A DNA stretch of 64,000 nt from an uncultured Pelagibacteraceae bacterium (GTDB lineage: Bacteria > Pseudomonadota > Alphaproteobacteria > Pelagibacterales > Pelagibacteraceae): positions 48,177-112,176 of the forward strand of contig CACGEW010000003.1 in assembly GCA_902572345.1 (NCBI GenBank), in the 5' to 3' direction. Below the pieces are notes generated by a model. It was not told the DNA's origin and ran no database searches. It saw only the letters and a list, made by a program, of their open reading frames with translations. Shown one piece after another: positions 41,100 to 51,870 of the stretch (position 1 is the stretch's first letter; each line of letters starts with the position of its first letter). A program made the translations under genes and the position numbers.

Positions 41100-41969
41100 A
41101 TGCTTAAAGGATCAATTGTAGCTCTAATTACCCCATTTGAAGGTGAGAACCTTAGTGAGGATATTTATATTAAACTGATCAATTATCATTTAGAAAGCGG
41201 TACAAATGGAGTTGTGCCAGGAGGAACCACTGGCGAGTCACCAACATTATCTCATAATGAGCACAAAAAAATAATTGAAATAGCGGTTAAGGAGTGCAAG
41301 GGGAAAATTCCTGTAATTGCAGGAACAGGATCCAACTCTACAGACGAAGCTATTGAATTATCCAAGTTTGCAGAAAAAGCAGGATCCGACGCTTTGCTAG
41401 TAGTGACACCATATTACAACAAACCTACACAAGAAGGACTTTATCAGCACTATAAAAAAATAAATGACAGCGTGGGTATACCAATTATTATTTATAATAT
41501 TCCTTCTAGATCAGTTATTGATATGAATGTAGATACTATGTCTAAACTTTATGAATTAAAAAATATTAAAGGCGTGAAGGACGCAACTGGCGACTTAAAT
41601 AGAGTGGATCAGCAATTAAAATCAATGGGAAAAGAATTTATACAGCTAACCGGAAATGACGATAATGCATTAGAATTTAATAAACGAGGTGGAGTAGGAG
41701 CTATTGGAGTAACAGCAAACATTGCTGCAAAACTTTCATCAGAATTTCAAAAAGCATGTAAAGAAGATATGAGTAAAGCATCTAAATTAGACAAATTATT
41801 ACAACCTTTACATACATCGTTGTTTATTGAAAGCAATCCATCGCCAGTAAAATATGCTGCATCACTTCTAGGAATGTGTAAGCCAACAGTAAGATTACCT
41901 TTAGTTGAAATAAGAGAAGAAACTAAAAAAAAAGTATTAGATGCTTTAAAAGTAGCTAAGTTACTTTAA
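41100..41969 (+). CDS. dapA: 4-hydroxy-tetrahydrodipicolinate synthase
   Basis: [54 protein letters not shown]. Confidence 0.97.
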   Translation: MLKGSIVALITPFEGENLSEDIYIKLINYHLESGTNGVVPGGTTGESPTLSHNEHKKIIEIAVKECKGKIPVIAGTGSNSTDEAIELSKFAEKAGSDALLVVTPYYNKPTQEGLYQHYKKINDSVGIPIIIYNIPSRSVIDMNVDTMSKLYELKNIKGVKDATGDLNRVDQQLKSMGKEFIQLTGNDDNALEFNKRGGVGAIGVTANIAAKLSSEFQKACKEDMSKASKLDKLLQPLHTSLFIESNPSPVKYAASLLGMCKPTVRLPLVEIREETKKKVLDALKVAKLL

Positions 41970-42442
41970 TGAAACAAAAATTAGTTCCTGGTCGAAAAAT
42001 AATTTGTTTAAATCGTAAAGCAAGTTTCAATTATTTTTTTTTAGAATTATTAGAGGCTGGAATAGTTTTGAAAGGCTCAGAAGTTAAATCTTTAAGAGAT
42101 GGAAAAGGAAGTATTGCCGATGCTTACGCAGTAGATAATAATGGTGAGTTATATTTAATCAATTCACATATCCCTTTATATCGTCAATCTTCATACAATA
42201 ATCATGACCCTAAAGGAGATAGAAAACTTTTATTAAATAGAAAAGAAATAAATAAACTTATAGGAAGAATTAATCAAGATGGTCTGACTTTAGTACCCAC
42301 AAAGTTATATTTTTTAAAAGGAAAAGTTAAAGTTGAAATTGCCGTAGCTAAAGGAAAAAAATTGTATGACAAACGACAAGTTAAAAAGACAAGAGATTGG
42401 AACAGAGAAAAAGCAAAGCTATTAAGTAAAAACTTCAAATGA
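41969..42442 (+). CDS. smpB: SsrA-binding protein SmpB
   Basis: [50 protein letters not shown]. Confidence 0.97.
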   Translation: MKQKLVPGRKIICLNRKASFNYFFLELLEAGIVLKGSEVKSLRDGKGSIADAYAVDNNGELYLINSHIPLYRQSSYNNHDPKGDRKLLLNRKEINKLIGRINQDGLTLVPTKLYFLKGKVKVEIAVAKGKKLYDKRQVKKTRDWNREKAKLLSKNFK

Positions 42443-42954
42443 TACATTTAAATATTGGTTCAAATTTAGACTCAGAACATGGTTCTAGATTTGATAATAT
42501 AAATTTATCTTTAGATCTTTTAGTAGGATCAAAAATTATGATAGAAAAAATTTCAAATTTCTATGAAACTCCTTCTTATCCAAATCAAAATTTTCCAAAG
42601 TTTTTAAATGTCGGTTTAATAGTTAGTTATAAAAGCAATTATTTTGATTTATTTAAAAAGATAAAACTTATTGAAAAAAAATTAGGAAGAATTAAAGCAA
42701 AAAAAAATGATCCCAGAATAATAGATATAGATATAATTGATTTTAAAAATGAGATAAAAAATACAAAAGATTTGATTTTACCACATCCAAAATGCCACTT
42801 AAGAAACTTTGTTTTATTCCCTATTTTACAAATAGATCCCAATTGGATACATCCCGTTTTAAAGAAAAATACTCAGTATTTAATAGATAATTTAAGCCAT
42901 AAATCTAGGATTGAGATTACAAGATTGAAGAAAAATGTTAAGATTCAAATATGA
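42439..42954 (+). CDS. folK: 2-amino-4-hydroxy-6-hydroxymethyldihydropteridine pyrophosphokinase
   Basis: [45 protein letters not shown]. Confidence 0.92.
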   Translation: MIHLNIGSNLDSEHGSRFDNINLSLDLLVGSKIMIEKISNFYETPSYPNQNFPKFLNVGLIVSYKSNYFDLFKKIKLIEKKLGRIKAKKNDPRIIDIDIIDFKNEIKNTKDLILPHPKCHLRNFVLFPILQIDPNWIHPVLKKNTQYLIDNLSHKSRIEITRLKKNVKIQI

Positions 42955-44699
42955 TTAATAACAATGAATTAATTGATCAAATTAAATCTTATAATAGGTT
43001 TTTAAATTCTGAGTCCCTAAACAAAGCTTATAATTTTGCTCTTGAAGCTCATCAAAATCAAAAAAGAGATGAAGGAGTTCCCTATATAATTCATCCAGTA
43101 GCAGTTGCAAAAATTTTAACAGAGTTAAAATTAGATAGCGCTACAATAACAACAGGGTTATTGCATGACACAATAGAGGACACTAATGTTACTTACGAAA
43201 CTGTTAAAAAAGAATTTGGCGAAGAAGTCGCAAATTTAGTAGAGGGCGTTACAAAAATTTCAGCTTTAGAAGATAAAGCTTCTAGTGACTCAAAAGCTGA
43301 GAATTTTAGAAAACTTATTCTAGCGACCTCCAAAGATATTCGAGTCTTATTAGTAAAATTAGCTGACAGATTACATAATATGAGAACCATTCAATTCGTA
43401 AAAGATAAAGATAAAATAATAAGGAAAGCCAAAGAAACTATGGAAATATATGCTCCTCTAGCTGATCGAATGGGAATGAACCGAATAAGAGACGAGCTAG
43501 AAGATTTATCTTTTTCTGTGTTAAATAAGCCTGCAAGAGATTTAATTTTAGAGAGATTGAACTTTATCAAAAATAATACAGATGATACTTTTAAGGTTAT
43601 ATCTCACGAGTTGATAGAGATACTAAATAATAATGGCATTAGAGCCACTATCACAGGACGGGAGAAAACCCCATTTTCAATTTGGCGTAAAATTCAAAAT
43701 AAAAAAATTTCTTTAGAACAACTAACAGACATAATTGGATTTAGAGTAATTGTTAGCAGCATCGAAGATTGCTATAAAACTTTAGGAATTTTTCATAGTA
43801 TGTTTCCAACAATACCTGGTAAATTTAAAGATTATATTTCAACTCCAAAAATAAACAAATATAAGTCAATACACACTGCAGTAATAGGACCGAAAAAAAA
43901 TAGAATTGAAATACAGATTAGAACCCACGACATGCACGAATTCGCCCAAAGAGGTATAGCGTCCCATTGGAAATATAAATCTTCTGAAAAATTTTCTGAA
44001 TTATCATGGAAAGAATATGATTGGTTAAGAGATTTAGTTGAGATAATTGAAGCTGGTACAAGCCCAGAACATTATTATGAATTTACTAAATTACAGATGT
44101 TCCAAGAAAATGTTTTTTGTTTTACACCTAAGGGAGCTGTTATAAAACTACCAAAAAAAGCAACACCGATTGATTTTGCTTATGCCGTACATACAAAAAT
44201 TGGAAATAGTGCGATAGGCTGCACTGTTAATGGTAGTCATGCTACTCTTCAAACAATTTTAAAAAATGGAGATTTAGTTAACATTGAAACTTCAAAGAAC
44301 GCTTCTCCATCTTTACATTGGCTTTCATCTTCAGCAACAGGTAAAGCTCGTTCAGCTATACGTAGATATTGGCAAGATAAATCAACAGAAAACTCAAAAA
44401 TTGCAGAAAAAAACTACTCTAGCACTATTGAAGTTGATCTACCTCATAAGCCAGGTGTCTTAGGTCATATCACCTCGCTTATAGGCCTTAACAAAGGAAA
44501 TATTGTTAATTTAGAAATTATTAAAAGAAAAAAGGAGCATTTAACTTTCTCATTTGACCTACAAATTAAAGATTTGAAAAATTTTACAAACTTGATAAGT
44601 CAAATAAAGCAAAGTAATTTAAAATTTAAAATAATTCGACACAAACAGAAAAAAAATGCTTTCATTAACAGAATCTTTAAAAATTTTAAAAGAAACTAA
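42951..44699 (+). CDS. spoT: Bifunctional (p)ppGpp synthetase/hydrolase (RelA/SpoT homolog)
   Basis: GLLHDTIEDT (HD domain), FSIWRKIQNK, GFRVIV, TGS domain CFTPKGAVIKLPKKATPIDFAYAVHT, ACT domain. Confidence 0.96.
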   Translation: MINNNELIDQIKSYNRFLNSESLNKAYNFALEAHQNQKRDEGVPYIIHPVAVAKILTELKLDSATITTGLLHDTIEDTNVTYETVKKEFGEEVANLVEGVTKISALEDKASSDSKAENFRKLILATSKDIRVLLVKLADRLHNMRTIQFVKDKDKIIRKAKETMEIYAPLADRMGMNRIRDELEDLSFSVLNKPARDLILERLNFIKNNTDDTFKVISHELIEILNNNGIRATITGREKTPFSIWRKIQNKKISLEQLTDIIGFRVIVSSIEDCYKTLGIFHSMFPTIPGKFKDYISTPKINKYKSIHTAVIGPKKNRIEIQIRTHDMHEFAQRGIASHWKYKSSEKFSELSWKEYDWLRDLVEIIEAGTSPEHYYEFTKLQMFQENVFCFTPKGAVIKLPKKATPIDFAYAVHTKIGNSAIGCTVNGSHATLQTILKNGDLVNIETSKNASPSLHWLSSSATGKARSAIRRYWQDKSTENSKIAEKNYSSTIEVDLPHKPGVLGHITSLIGLNKGNIVNLEIIKRKKEHLTFSFDLQIKDLKNFTNLISQIKQSNLKFKIIRHKQKKNAFINRIFKNFKRN

Positions 44700-45237
44700 C
44701 GCTTTAATCGAGGGTCATTTTATACTTTCTTCAGGTTTACATAGCCCAAAATATATTCAATGTGCTCAGTTAATGAGTAAACCAAATAAAGCAATAAAAA
44801 TATGCGAGTCTCTTGCAGGTAAAATTCAAAATGAATTTAAAGATATTGATTTAATTTTATCTCCAGCAATGGGAGGAATTATCATTGGTTACGAATTGGG
44901 AAAAATTTTAGGTAAACAATCTATATTTTCTGAGAGGGTAAATGGTGAATTTAAATTAAGGAGAGACTTTCAAATTAAAGAAGGAGATAAAGTTTTAATT
45001 GTTGAAGATGTAATTACCACTGGTAAATCAAGCTTAGAATGTTCAAAATTAGTAACTTCAGTTAATGCAAATATTATTGGTTATGCTTGCATCATAGATA
45101 GATCTGGTGGTAAATCAGAAATTAAAGGAAAAATTGTTTCTCAAGTGAAACTTAATATTCCAACATACAGTAAAGATAATTTACCCAAAGAGCTATTATC
45201 AATAGAAGCAGTTAAACCTGGAAGCAGAAATCTTTAA
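44656..45237 (+). CDS. pyrE: Orotate phosphoribosyltransferase
   Basis: LIEGHFILSSGLHSPKYIQCAQ, VLIVEDVITTGKSS. Confidence 0.95.
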   Translation: MLSLTESLKILKETNALIEGHFILSSGLHSPKYIQCAQLMSKPNKAIKICESLAGKIQNEFKDIDLILSPAMGGIIIGYELGKILGKQSIFSERVNGEFKLRRDFQIKEGDKVLIVEDVITTGKSSLECSKLVTSVNANIIGYACIIDRSGGKSEIKGKIVSQVKLNIPTYSKDNLPKELLSIEAVKPGSRNL

Positions 45238-45962
45238 TGAAAAGAATTAGGTTGGGCGTAAATATAGATCATGTTGCAACTGTAAGAAATGCTAGAGGAG
45301 AGTCTTATCCAAGTCCATTAAGAGCAGCAATGTTAGCTCAGAAGAATGGCGCTGACTCCGTTACCATCCATTTGAGAGAAGATAGAAGACATATAAATGA
45401 ATTTGATTTAAAGAAAATTATTAACAAATTAACAATTCCTCTCAATCTTGAGATTGCAGCTACAAAAGAAATGTTAAAAATAGCTTCAAGAAGCAAACCA
45501 CCCTTTATATGTATTGTTCCTGAAAAAAGGAGAGAGATAACTACAGAAGGAGGCCTTAATTTAAATCATAATAGAAACTTTTTAAGAGTATTAATTAAAA
45601 AATTAAAGAATAAAAAATCTCGTATAAGTCTATTTATAGAACCAAGCTTAAAAGATTTAGAAACAGCAAATCAATTAAATGCAGATTGTGTTGAAATACA
45701 CACAGGTAAACTTTGTAATCTTATAAATAAAAAAAGAAATTATCAAAATGAACTTAAAAGAATTAAGAAAGCAGTTCAAACAGGCAATGAGTTGGGACTA
45801 GAGGTTCATGCTGGACATGGTCTAACTTACGATTCTGCAAGAATATTATCTAAGATAAAAGGAATACAAGAATTTAATATTGGTCATTTTTTAGTCGGTG
45901 AGTCAATATTTGAGGGCATGCCAACAATTATAAGAAAGTTTAAGAGAATTTTAAAATCATGA
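45237..45962 (+). CDS. pdxJ: Pyridoxine 5'-phosphate synthase
   Basis: LGVNIDHVATVRNARGESYPSPLRAA, ITIHLREDRRHI-like, GHGLTYDS, EFNIGHFLVGE. Confidence 0.97.
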   Translation: MKRIRLGVNIDHVATVRNARGESYPSPLRAAMLAQKNGADSVTIHLREDRRHINEFDLKKIINKLTIPLNLEIAATKEMLKIASRSKPPFICIVPEKRREITTEGGLNLNHNRNFLRVLIKKLKNKKSRISLFIEPSLKDLETANQLNADCVEIHTGKLCNLINKKRNYQNELKRIKKAVQTGNELGLEVHAGHGLTYDSARILSKIKGIQEFNIGHFLVGESIFEGMPTIIRKFKRILKS

Positions 45963-46342
45963 GCATCCTAGGTATCGGCACAGACATTGTAAGCATTGAT
46001 AGAATAAAAAATTCTTTAAAAAATAAGAATTTTGTTAATCGCATCTTTAATGAAAATGAAATTATAAAATGTAAAAAAATTAAAAATAGTATTAATTGTT
46101 ATGCTAAAAGATTCGCAGCAAAAGAAGCATTTTCAAAAGCTTTGGGAACTGGCATCTCAAACGGAATAAATTTTAATGAGATAGTTGTTTTAAATAACAA
46201 ATCAGGTAAACCTTATATTAACTTTATTGGTCAAACTAAAAAAACACTTAATAAAAAATTTAAAAGAAAAAAAACTAAAATTTCGTTATCTTTATCCGAT
46301 GAAAAAAAATATGCAGTTGCATTTGTGACAATATCAGTATGA
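45959..46342 (+). CDS. acpS: Holo-[acyl-carrier-protein] synthase
   Basis: ILGIGTDIVSIDRI, RFAAKEAFSKALGTG. Confidence 0.96.
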   Translation: MSILGIGTDIVSIDRIKNSLKNKNFVNRIFNENEIIKCKKIKNSINCYAKRFAAKEAFSKALGTGISNGINFNEIVVLNNKSGKPYINFIGQTKKTLNKKFKRKKTKISLSLSDEKKYAVAFVTISV

Positions 46343-47079
46343 ATTATAAAAATATTACTCTTTCTATTTATGACAATGCAAAAACTTTAATAGGAGCATT
46401 AATTATTGCAGTTTTAATAAGATCACTTTTATTCCAACCTTTTTATATACCTTCTTCTTCTATGGAACCGACTTTATTAGTAGGAGACCGAATTTTTGTT
46501 TCAAAATATACTTATGGTTATAGCAAACATTCATTTCCATTCAGCCCAAGTATTACTAATAAACGTTTTTTTTCAAAACAACCACAGAGAGGTGATTTAG
46601 TGGTTTTCAAAACGCCCGCAGACAACAGAACAGACTATATAAAAAGATTAATTGGAATGCCGGGTGATACTATTCAATTTATAGATGGTGATATATTCAT
46701 TAATAAAAAAAAAATTTTAAGAGAAGAAGTTGAAAATAAAACTATTATAAGATGTGGTAATTTTTTGTTGGAAACAAATACTTATATTGAAACATTGCCA
46801 AATGGACTGAAACATATAGTTGCCTATAAAAAGAAAGGGTCTTTACAAAACTCTAAAATGTTTAAGGTCCCTAAAAATCATTATTTCTTACTTGGTGATA
46901 ATCGAGATTGTTCAAAAGATAGCAGATACCTTGATAGTGTTGGATATGTTAATAACATAAATTTAGTCGGTGAAGCAAAAATAATTTTTTTTTCGAACGA
47001 TACTAACATAAGTAATCTATTAAAATTTTGGAATATAAATAAATCATTTAGAGTCGAAAGAACATTTAAAGCCCTATAA
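46339..47079 (+). CDS. lepB: Signal peptidase I
   Basis: FYIPSSSMEPTLLVGDRIFVSKYTYGY, TDYIKRLIGMPGD, LGDNRDCSKDSRY. Confidence 0.96.
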   Translation: MNYKNITLSIYDNAKTLIGALIIAVLIRSLLFQPFYIPSSSMEPTLLVGDRIFVSKYTYGYSKHSFPFSPSITNKRFFSKQPQRGDLVVFKTPADNRTDYIKRLIGMPGDTIQFIDGDIFINKKKILREEVENKTIIRCGNFLLETNTYIETLPNGLKHIVAYKKKGSLQNSKMFKVPKNHYFLLGDNRDCSKDSRYLDSVGYVNNINLVGEAKIIFFSNDTNISNLLKFWNINKSFRVERTFKAL

Positions 47080-47744
47080 TGTATAAAAAAGTAAAAGAAT
47101 TTGAAAAAATAATAAAATATACATTTAAAAAAACTTCTTTATTAGAAAAAGCATTAACACATAAAAGTTATGATAATAATATTAACAATGAAAAATTAGA
47201 GTTTTTAGGAGATAGGGTTTTAGGTTTAATTATTGCCGAAAAACTTTTGGATAAATTTCCTGATGAAAAAGAGGGAATAATTGATAAAAAATTTGCTAAT
47301 TTGGTTAATAAAAAAACATGTCTACTTATTGCTAAAAAAATTAATATTAAAAAATTTATTCTCTTAGGATCCTCCCATAAAAAACTTGAAAGATCAGCAG
47401 ACAAAATTAGTAGCGATTGTTTAGAAGCAATTGTTGGATCCATATATTTAGATGGAGGCTTAAAGTCTGTTGAAAAATTTATTCTTAATTTTTGGGATGA
47501 GTTCTTGCTCAAATCTACTGTTACCTTAATAGACTCCAAAACTAAACTCCAAGAGTTTAGTTTAAAAAAATTTAAAGAACTTCCAAAATATATTTTTTTT
47601 AAAAAAACCGGACCACAACACAGGCCACTTTTTAAAACTGAAGTCCAAATACCTAATTCAAAAAAAATTATTGGCATTGGCTCATCAAAAAAAAAAGCTC
47701 AACAAAATGCTGCAGCTAAACTCTTAAAAATTTTAAATTTATGA
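47079..47744 (+). CDS. rnc: Ribonuclease III
   Basis: NEKLEFLGDRVLGLII, SDCLEAIVGSIYLDGG, dsRBD GIGSSKKKAQQNAAAKLL. Confidence 0.96.
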   Translation: MYKKVKEFEKIIKYTFKKTSLLEKALTHKSYDNNINNEKLEFLGDRVLGLIIAEKLLDKFPDEKEGIIDKKFANLVNKKTCLLIAKKINIKKFILLGSSHKKLERSADKISSDCLEAIVGSIYLDGGLKSVEKFILNFWDEFLLKSTVTLIDSKTKLQEFSLKKFKELPKYIFFKKTGPQHRPLFKTEVQIPNSKKIIGIGSSKKKAQQNAAAKLLKILNL

Positions 47745-48421
47745 TTTGGGAAGATGAATGCTATTTATTATCTAAAAGAAAATTTAGAGAAAATGCAAAT
47801 ATCATTAATATTTTTACTCAAAAAAAAGGAAAGATTGACGGTATAGTGTACGGTGGGACTTCCCGGAAGATAAAAAATTACTTACAGATTTCTAATAAAT
47901 TATTTGTTTCTCATACTTCAAAGAGTGACAATAGAATTGGATATTTTAAGACAGAGCTTATAAAACCTATTTCACCTATATATTTCAATGATAAACAAAG
48001 GACTTCAGCATTAATTTCTATTTGTTCTTTATTAAATATTTTATTACCTGACTCTCAGCCGAATAAAAAAATTTATGACTCTTTCGAAAAGCTAATTAAT
48101 TCTATAGATTTAGAGTATTGGATTTTTTTATATATTTTTTTTGAAATTAATCTCATTAAAGATTTAGGTTATGATACAAATTTAAATAAACACTCAAATG
48201 AAATTAATAAAGATAAAGATTTTTTAAAAATAAAGATCGACGGATATATTTATGAAATTCCAAATTATTTGATACAAAAAAAAATACCGGAAAATTTTTC
48301 TAATATTTTAATTCGAAAATCACTGTATTTTACTAGACAAGTTATGCAAAATAAATTTTTTATCCCAAATAATTTATTATTTCCAAAGTCTCGAATAATT
48401 TTAGAGAACTATTTTAATTAA
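47741..48421 (+). CDS. recO: DNA repair protein RecO
   Basis: CYLLSKRKFRENANIINIFTQKKGKIDGIVYGGTSRK, position after rnc. Confidence 0.88.
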   Translation: MIWEDECYLLSKRKFRENANIINIFTQKKGKIDGIVYGGTSRKIKNYLQISNKLFVSHTSKSDNRIGYFKTELIKPISPIYFNDKQRTSALISICSLLNILLPDSQPNKKIYDSFEKLINSIDLEYWIFLYIFFEINLIKDLGYDTNLNKHSNEINKDKDFLKIKIDGYIYEIPNYLIQKKIPENFSNILIRKSLYFTRQVMQNKFFIPNNLLFPKSRIILENYFN

Positions 48422-49410
48422 AATTTGATTTTTTTTGCTATATCTAAAGCAAAATAAGAAACAATTGCAGATGCACCAGCTCTTTTAAAACACATTAAAC
48501 TTTCAATAATAGCTTCTTCATTAATTAATTTATTTTTTATTCCATTTTTGATTAAGCTATATTCCCCAGAAACTTGATAAGCTAAAACTGGTATTTTAAA
48601 GTTTTCCCTAACTTTTTGTATCACATCTAAATAAGGCAAGCCTGGTTTTACCATGACCATATCAGCACCTTCTTTAATGTCCAAAGCAACTTCTCTTAAA
48701 GACTCATTGCTATTAGCAAAATCCATTTGGTAATTTTTTTTATCACTTTTTAAAGATTTATTTGAACCTACTGCTTCTCTAAATGGACCATAGAAATTAG
48801 ATGCAAACTTAACTGCATAAGAAAGAATTTGTACATCTTGATATCTATTTTTGTCGAGATATTTTCTAATTTTTCCAACTCTTCCATCCATCATATCTGA
48901 AGGTGCAATTACATCACAACCCATTTGCGCTTGTATCAAGGCTTGTTTTATAAGAACATCAATGGTTTTATCATTTATTACATAATTTTTTTTTACAAGA
49001 CCGTCATGTCCATGGGATGTATAAGGATCTAATGCAACATCAGACATTATTCCAATATTATTTCTAAATCTTTTTTTAATAAATCTAATAGCTTTACAAA
49101 CTAAATTGTTTTCATTTAATGCCTCAGTACCAAATTTATCTTTTTTATTATTTGGCGTGGATGGAAAAAGAGCCACCATCGGTATTTTCTGTTCCATTAC
49201 GTTATTTATAATCATTCCTAATTGATCTATGGAATATCTATAGATACCAGGCATTGATTTAATCGGCTGTTTCTTTTTTTTTCCTTCAATAAGGAAAATA
49301 GGATATATTAGATCACTACTGGATAAGTTGTTTTCTTGCACCAATCTCCTAGACCAGCTGTATTTTCTGGTTCTTCGAAGTCTTAAACTAGGATATTTTC
49401 CGGTAATCAT
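48418..49410 (-). CDS. hemB: Delta-aminolevulinic acid dehydratase (porphobilinogen synthase)
   Basis: RLRRTRKYSWSRRLVQEN, DVALDPYTSHGHDG, VKPGLPYLDVI, VSGEYS. Confidence 0.96.
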   Translation of the reverse strand: MITGKYPSLRLRRTRKYSWSRRLVQENNLSSSDLIYPIFLIEGKKKKQPIKSMPGIYRYSIDQLGMIINNVMEQKIPMVALFPSTPNNKKDKFGTEALNENNLVCKAIRFIKKRFRNNIGIMSDVALDPYTSHGHDGLVKKNYVINDKTIDVLIKQALIQAQMGCDVIAPSDMMDGRVGKIRKYLDKNRYQDVQILSYAVKFASNFYGPFREAVGSNKSLKSDKKNYQMDFANSNESLREVALDIKEGADMVMVKPGLPYLDVIQKVRENFKIPVLAYQVSGEYSLIKNGIKNKLINEEAIIESLMCFKRAGASAIVSYFALDIAKKIKF

Positions 49411-49483
49411 GCTTTATTTAATGTATTATGCGACAAATGTATTATACAAATATATATTACAAAGATATAAATAACAATAACTG

Positions 49484-50125
49484 ATGACGACAGACTCAAA
49501 AAACATTGTAAATTTAAATTTAAGAAAAGATCAAAAAATTTTAAATTTTTCAGACTTTCAAAAGCAAAACATTAAATTTGATATTATTAAACTTCAAGAA
49601 GCTTATAAACAAATCGTACAAACAAAAAAATTTGAAGATGGAGGTGGTATTTCTCATTTCGGAGCGATTTGTTTAACAAGAATACCTGGAGATCCAGACT
49701 CAGTTAAAGGTCATAAAGCAAGAGGAGTGTATTGGACCAAGCCCGACAAATCAGGAAAAGAAGTTGCAAGAGATGTACATATTGAAGAATCTGCTTATTC
49801 AGAATTTATACCTGACTATGAAAATACATATTTTAAAGAGGTGTTTGATGTTTTATCGTCAAAATATAAATTGGGAAGAGTAAGGATTTTATTAAAAGAG
49901 CCTAGATCTACCTTAAGCTGGCACAGAGATCCTGAACCAAGGCTACATATACCAATTATAACAAATCCAGGATGCTTAATGGTAATAGATAATGTAGCCA
50001 AACACATGCCTGCAGATGGATCGGTTTGGATTACAAATAATACCAAGTATCATAACGCATTTAATGGAGGTGAAGAAAATAGAATTCATCTTGTAGCTTG
50101 TGTACTAGATTATAAATTTAATTAA
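49484..50125 (+). CDS. Aspartyl/asparaginyl beta-hydroxylase-like 2OG-Fe(II) oxygenase
   Basis: HxD...H-type residues in LSWHRDPEPRLHIPIITNPGCLMVI...YHNAFNGGEENRIHLVACVLD. Confidence 0.68.
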   Translation: MTTDSKNIVNLNLRKDQKILNFSDFQKQNIKFDIIKLQEAYKQIVQTKKFEDGGGISHFGAICLTRIPGDPDSVKGHKARGVYWTKPDKSGKEVARDVHIEESAYSEFIPDYENTYFKEVFDVLSSKYKLGRVRILLKEPRSTLSWHRDPEPRLHIPIITNPGCLMVIDNVAKHMPADGSVWITNNTKYHNAFNGGEENRIHLVACVLDYKFN

Positions 50126-50126
50126 A

Positions 50127-50564
50127 TTGAGTTTTTTATTTGAAAAAATTTGTATCGCTTCAGACCACGCTGGTTACAATTTAAAAGAAATAATCAAAGA
50201 TCACCTTATTAATAAACATGTGTCAATTTTTGATTTAGGACCGCATGTAAATAAATCAGTAGACTACCCGGATTATGCTAAGAAGCTTGCTAAACGAGTT
50301 AAAGCTAAAAAAAGTGATGTAGGGATCCTGGTGTGCGGTTCTGGTACAGGAATGGCTATAAGTGCTAATAAAATCAAAGATATAAGAGCAGCTGTTTGCT
50401 ATAATATAAAGTCTACTAGATTGTCTAGGCAACACAATAATGCTAATATAATAGCATTAGGCGCAAGATTAACAAAAAAAAGTTTGTCGTTAAAATTAGT
50501 GGAGTTATTTTTGAAAACTAAATTTGAAGGCGGAAGACATCTAAAAAGGATTAAAAAAATATAA
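50127..50564 (+). CDS. rpiB: Ribose-5-phosphate isomerase B
   Basis: TTG start; [36 protein letters not shown]. Confidence 0.94.
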   Translation: MSFLFEKICIASDHAGYNLKEIIKDHLINKHVSIFDLGPHVNKSVDYPDYAKKLAKRVKAKKSDVGILVCGSGTGMAISANKIKDIRAAVCYNIKSTRLSRQHNNANIIALGARLTKKSLSLKLVELFLKTKFEGGRHLKRIKKI

Positions 50565-51862
50565 TGTCGGTAATTAAATTAGATAAATATTTAAACAGTT
50601 TCTTTAAATTAGAATTGCAAGATGCTGATAAAGAACTTTACGATTCAATTAGAGATGAATTTAAAAGACAGCAAAATCATATTGAGTTAATTGCATCAGA
50701 AAATATCGTATCTAAAGCAGTTTTAGAAGCACAAGGTTCAGTCTTAACCAATAAGTATGCCGAAGGGTATCCATCGAAGAGATATTACGGTGGATGTGAA
50801 CATGTGGATGTTTCAGAAAATTTAGCCATCGAACGTGCAAAAAAACTTTTTGATTGTAAATTTGCAAATGTTCAACCACACTCTGGTGCCCAAGCAAATG
50901 GCGCCGTTTATTTAGCACTCCTAAAACCAGGAGATACTACTTTAGCAATGAGTTTAAATTCTGGAGGTCATTTAACTCACGGAGCTAAACCAGCTCAGTC
51001 CGGTAAATGGTTTAACGCACTTCATTACGAAGTTGATAAGAATACAGGGTTAATAGATTATAATGCTGTTGAAAAACTTGCTATTGAAAATAAACCTAAA
51101 CTTATAATTGCAGGTGGTAGTGCTTACTCAAGAATAATTGACTTTAAAAAATTTAGAGAGATTTGTGATAAAATTGGAGCCTATCTGTTAGTTGATATGG
51201 CACATTTGTCTGGTTTAGTTGCTGGAGGAGCTTATCCTAATCCTACTAAATATGCTGATGTAGTTACATCTACAACCCATAAAGTTTTAAGAGGTCCAAG
51301 AGGTGGAATTATTTTAACAAATAATGAGGAGCTGGCTAAAAAATTTAATAGTGCAATCTTTCCTGGCTTACAAGGTGGACCACTAATGCATGTAATTGCA
51401 GCTAAAGCCGTTTGTTTTAAAGAAGCTTTATCAGACGATTTCAAAACATATACAAAACATGTAATTAAAAATGCAAAAGTTTTATCAGAGAGATTATCAG
51501 AAAAAGGATTTAAAATTTTTTCTGGCGGAACAGATACACATTTAATGCTTCTTGATTTAAGATCATTTAAAGTTACTGGAAAAGATGCTCAAGCCTCATT
51601 AGGAAAAGCTAATATAACTTGTAATAAAAACGGAATTCCATTTGATACAGAGAGCCCATTCATTACCTCTGGAATTAGATTGGGTACTCCAGCTTGTACT
51701 ACGAGAGGTTTTAAAGAGGAAGAATTTAAACTAGTCGCAGATTTAATTCACAAAGTAATTAAAGGTTTAAGTGACAATAAGACCGATAATTCAAAAATAG
51801 AAAACGAAGTTAAAAAAGAGATTATTGACCTTTGTTCTTCTTTTCCTATATATGGAAATTAA
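50564..51862 (+). CDS. glyA: Serine hydroxymethyltransferase
   Basis: [60 protein letters not shown]. Confidence 0.98.
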   Translation: MSVIKLDKYLNSFFKLELQDADKELYDSIRDEFKRQQNHIELIASENIVSKAVLEAQGSVLTNKYAEGYPSKRYYGGCEHVDVSENLAIERAKKLFDCKFANVQPHSGAQANGAVYLALLKPGDTTLAMSLNSGGHLTHGAKPAQSGKWFNALHYEVDKNTGLIDYNAVEKLAIENKPKLIIAGGSAYSRIIDFKKFREICDKIGAYLLVDMAHLSGLVAGGAYPNPTKYADVVTSTTHKVLRGPRGGIILTNNEELAKKFNSAIFPGLQGGPLMHVIAAKAVCFKEALSDDFKTYTKHVIKNAKVLSERLSEKGFKIFSGGTDTHLMLLDLRSFKVTGKDAQASLGKANITCNKNGIPFDTESPFITSGIRLGTPACTTRGFKEEEFKLVADLIHKVIKGLSDNKTDNSKIENEVKKEIIDLCSSFPIYGN

Positions 51863-51870
51863 ATAAACTT

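Noticed and set aside
47168-47677. 169-aa minus-strand ORF
   Set aside because: Lies antisense within rnc; hydrophobic low-complexity translation typical of shadow ORFs in AT-rich DNA
50100-50564. Glycine riboswitch upstream of rpiB-glyA
   Set aside because: Genes are tightly packed (rpiB and glyA share 1 nt); no space for or motif of a glycine aptamer
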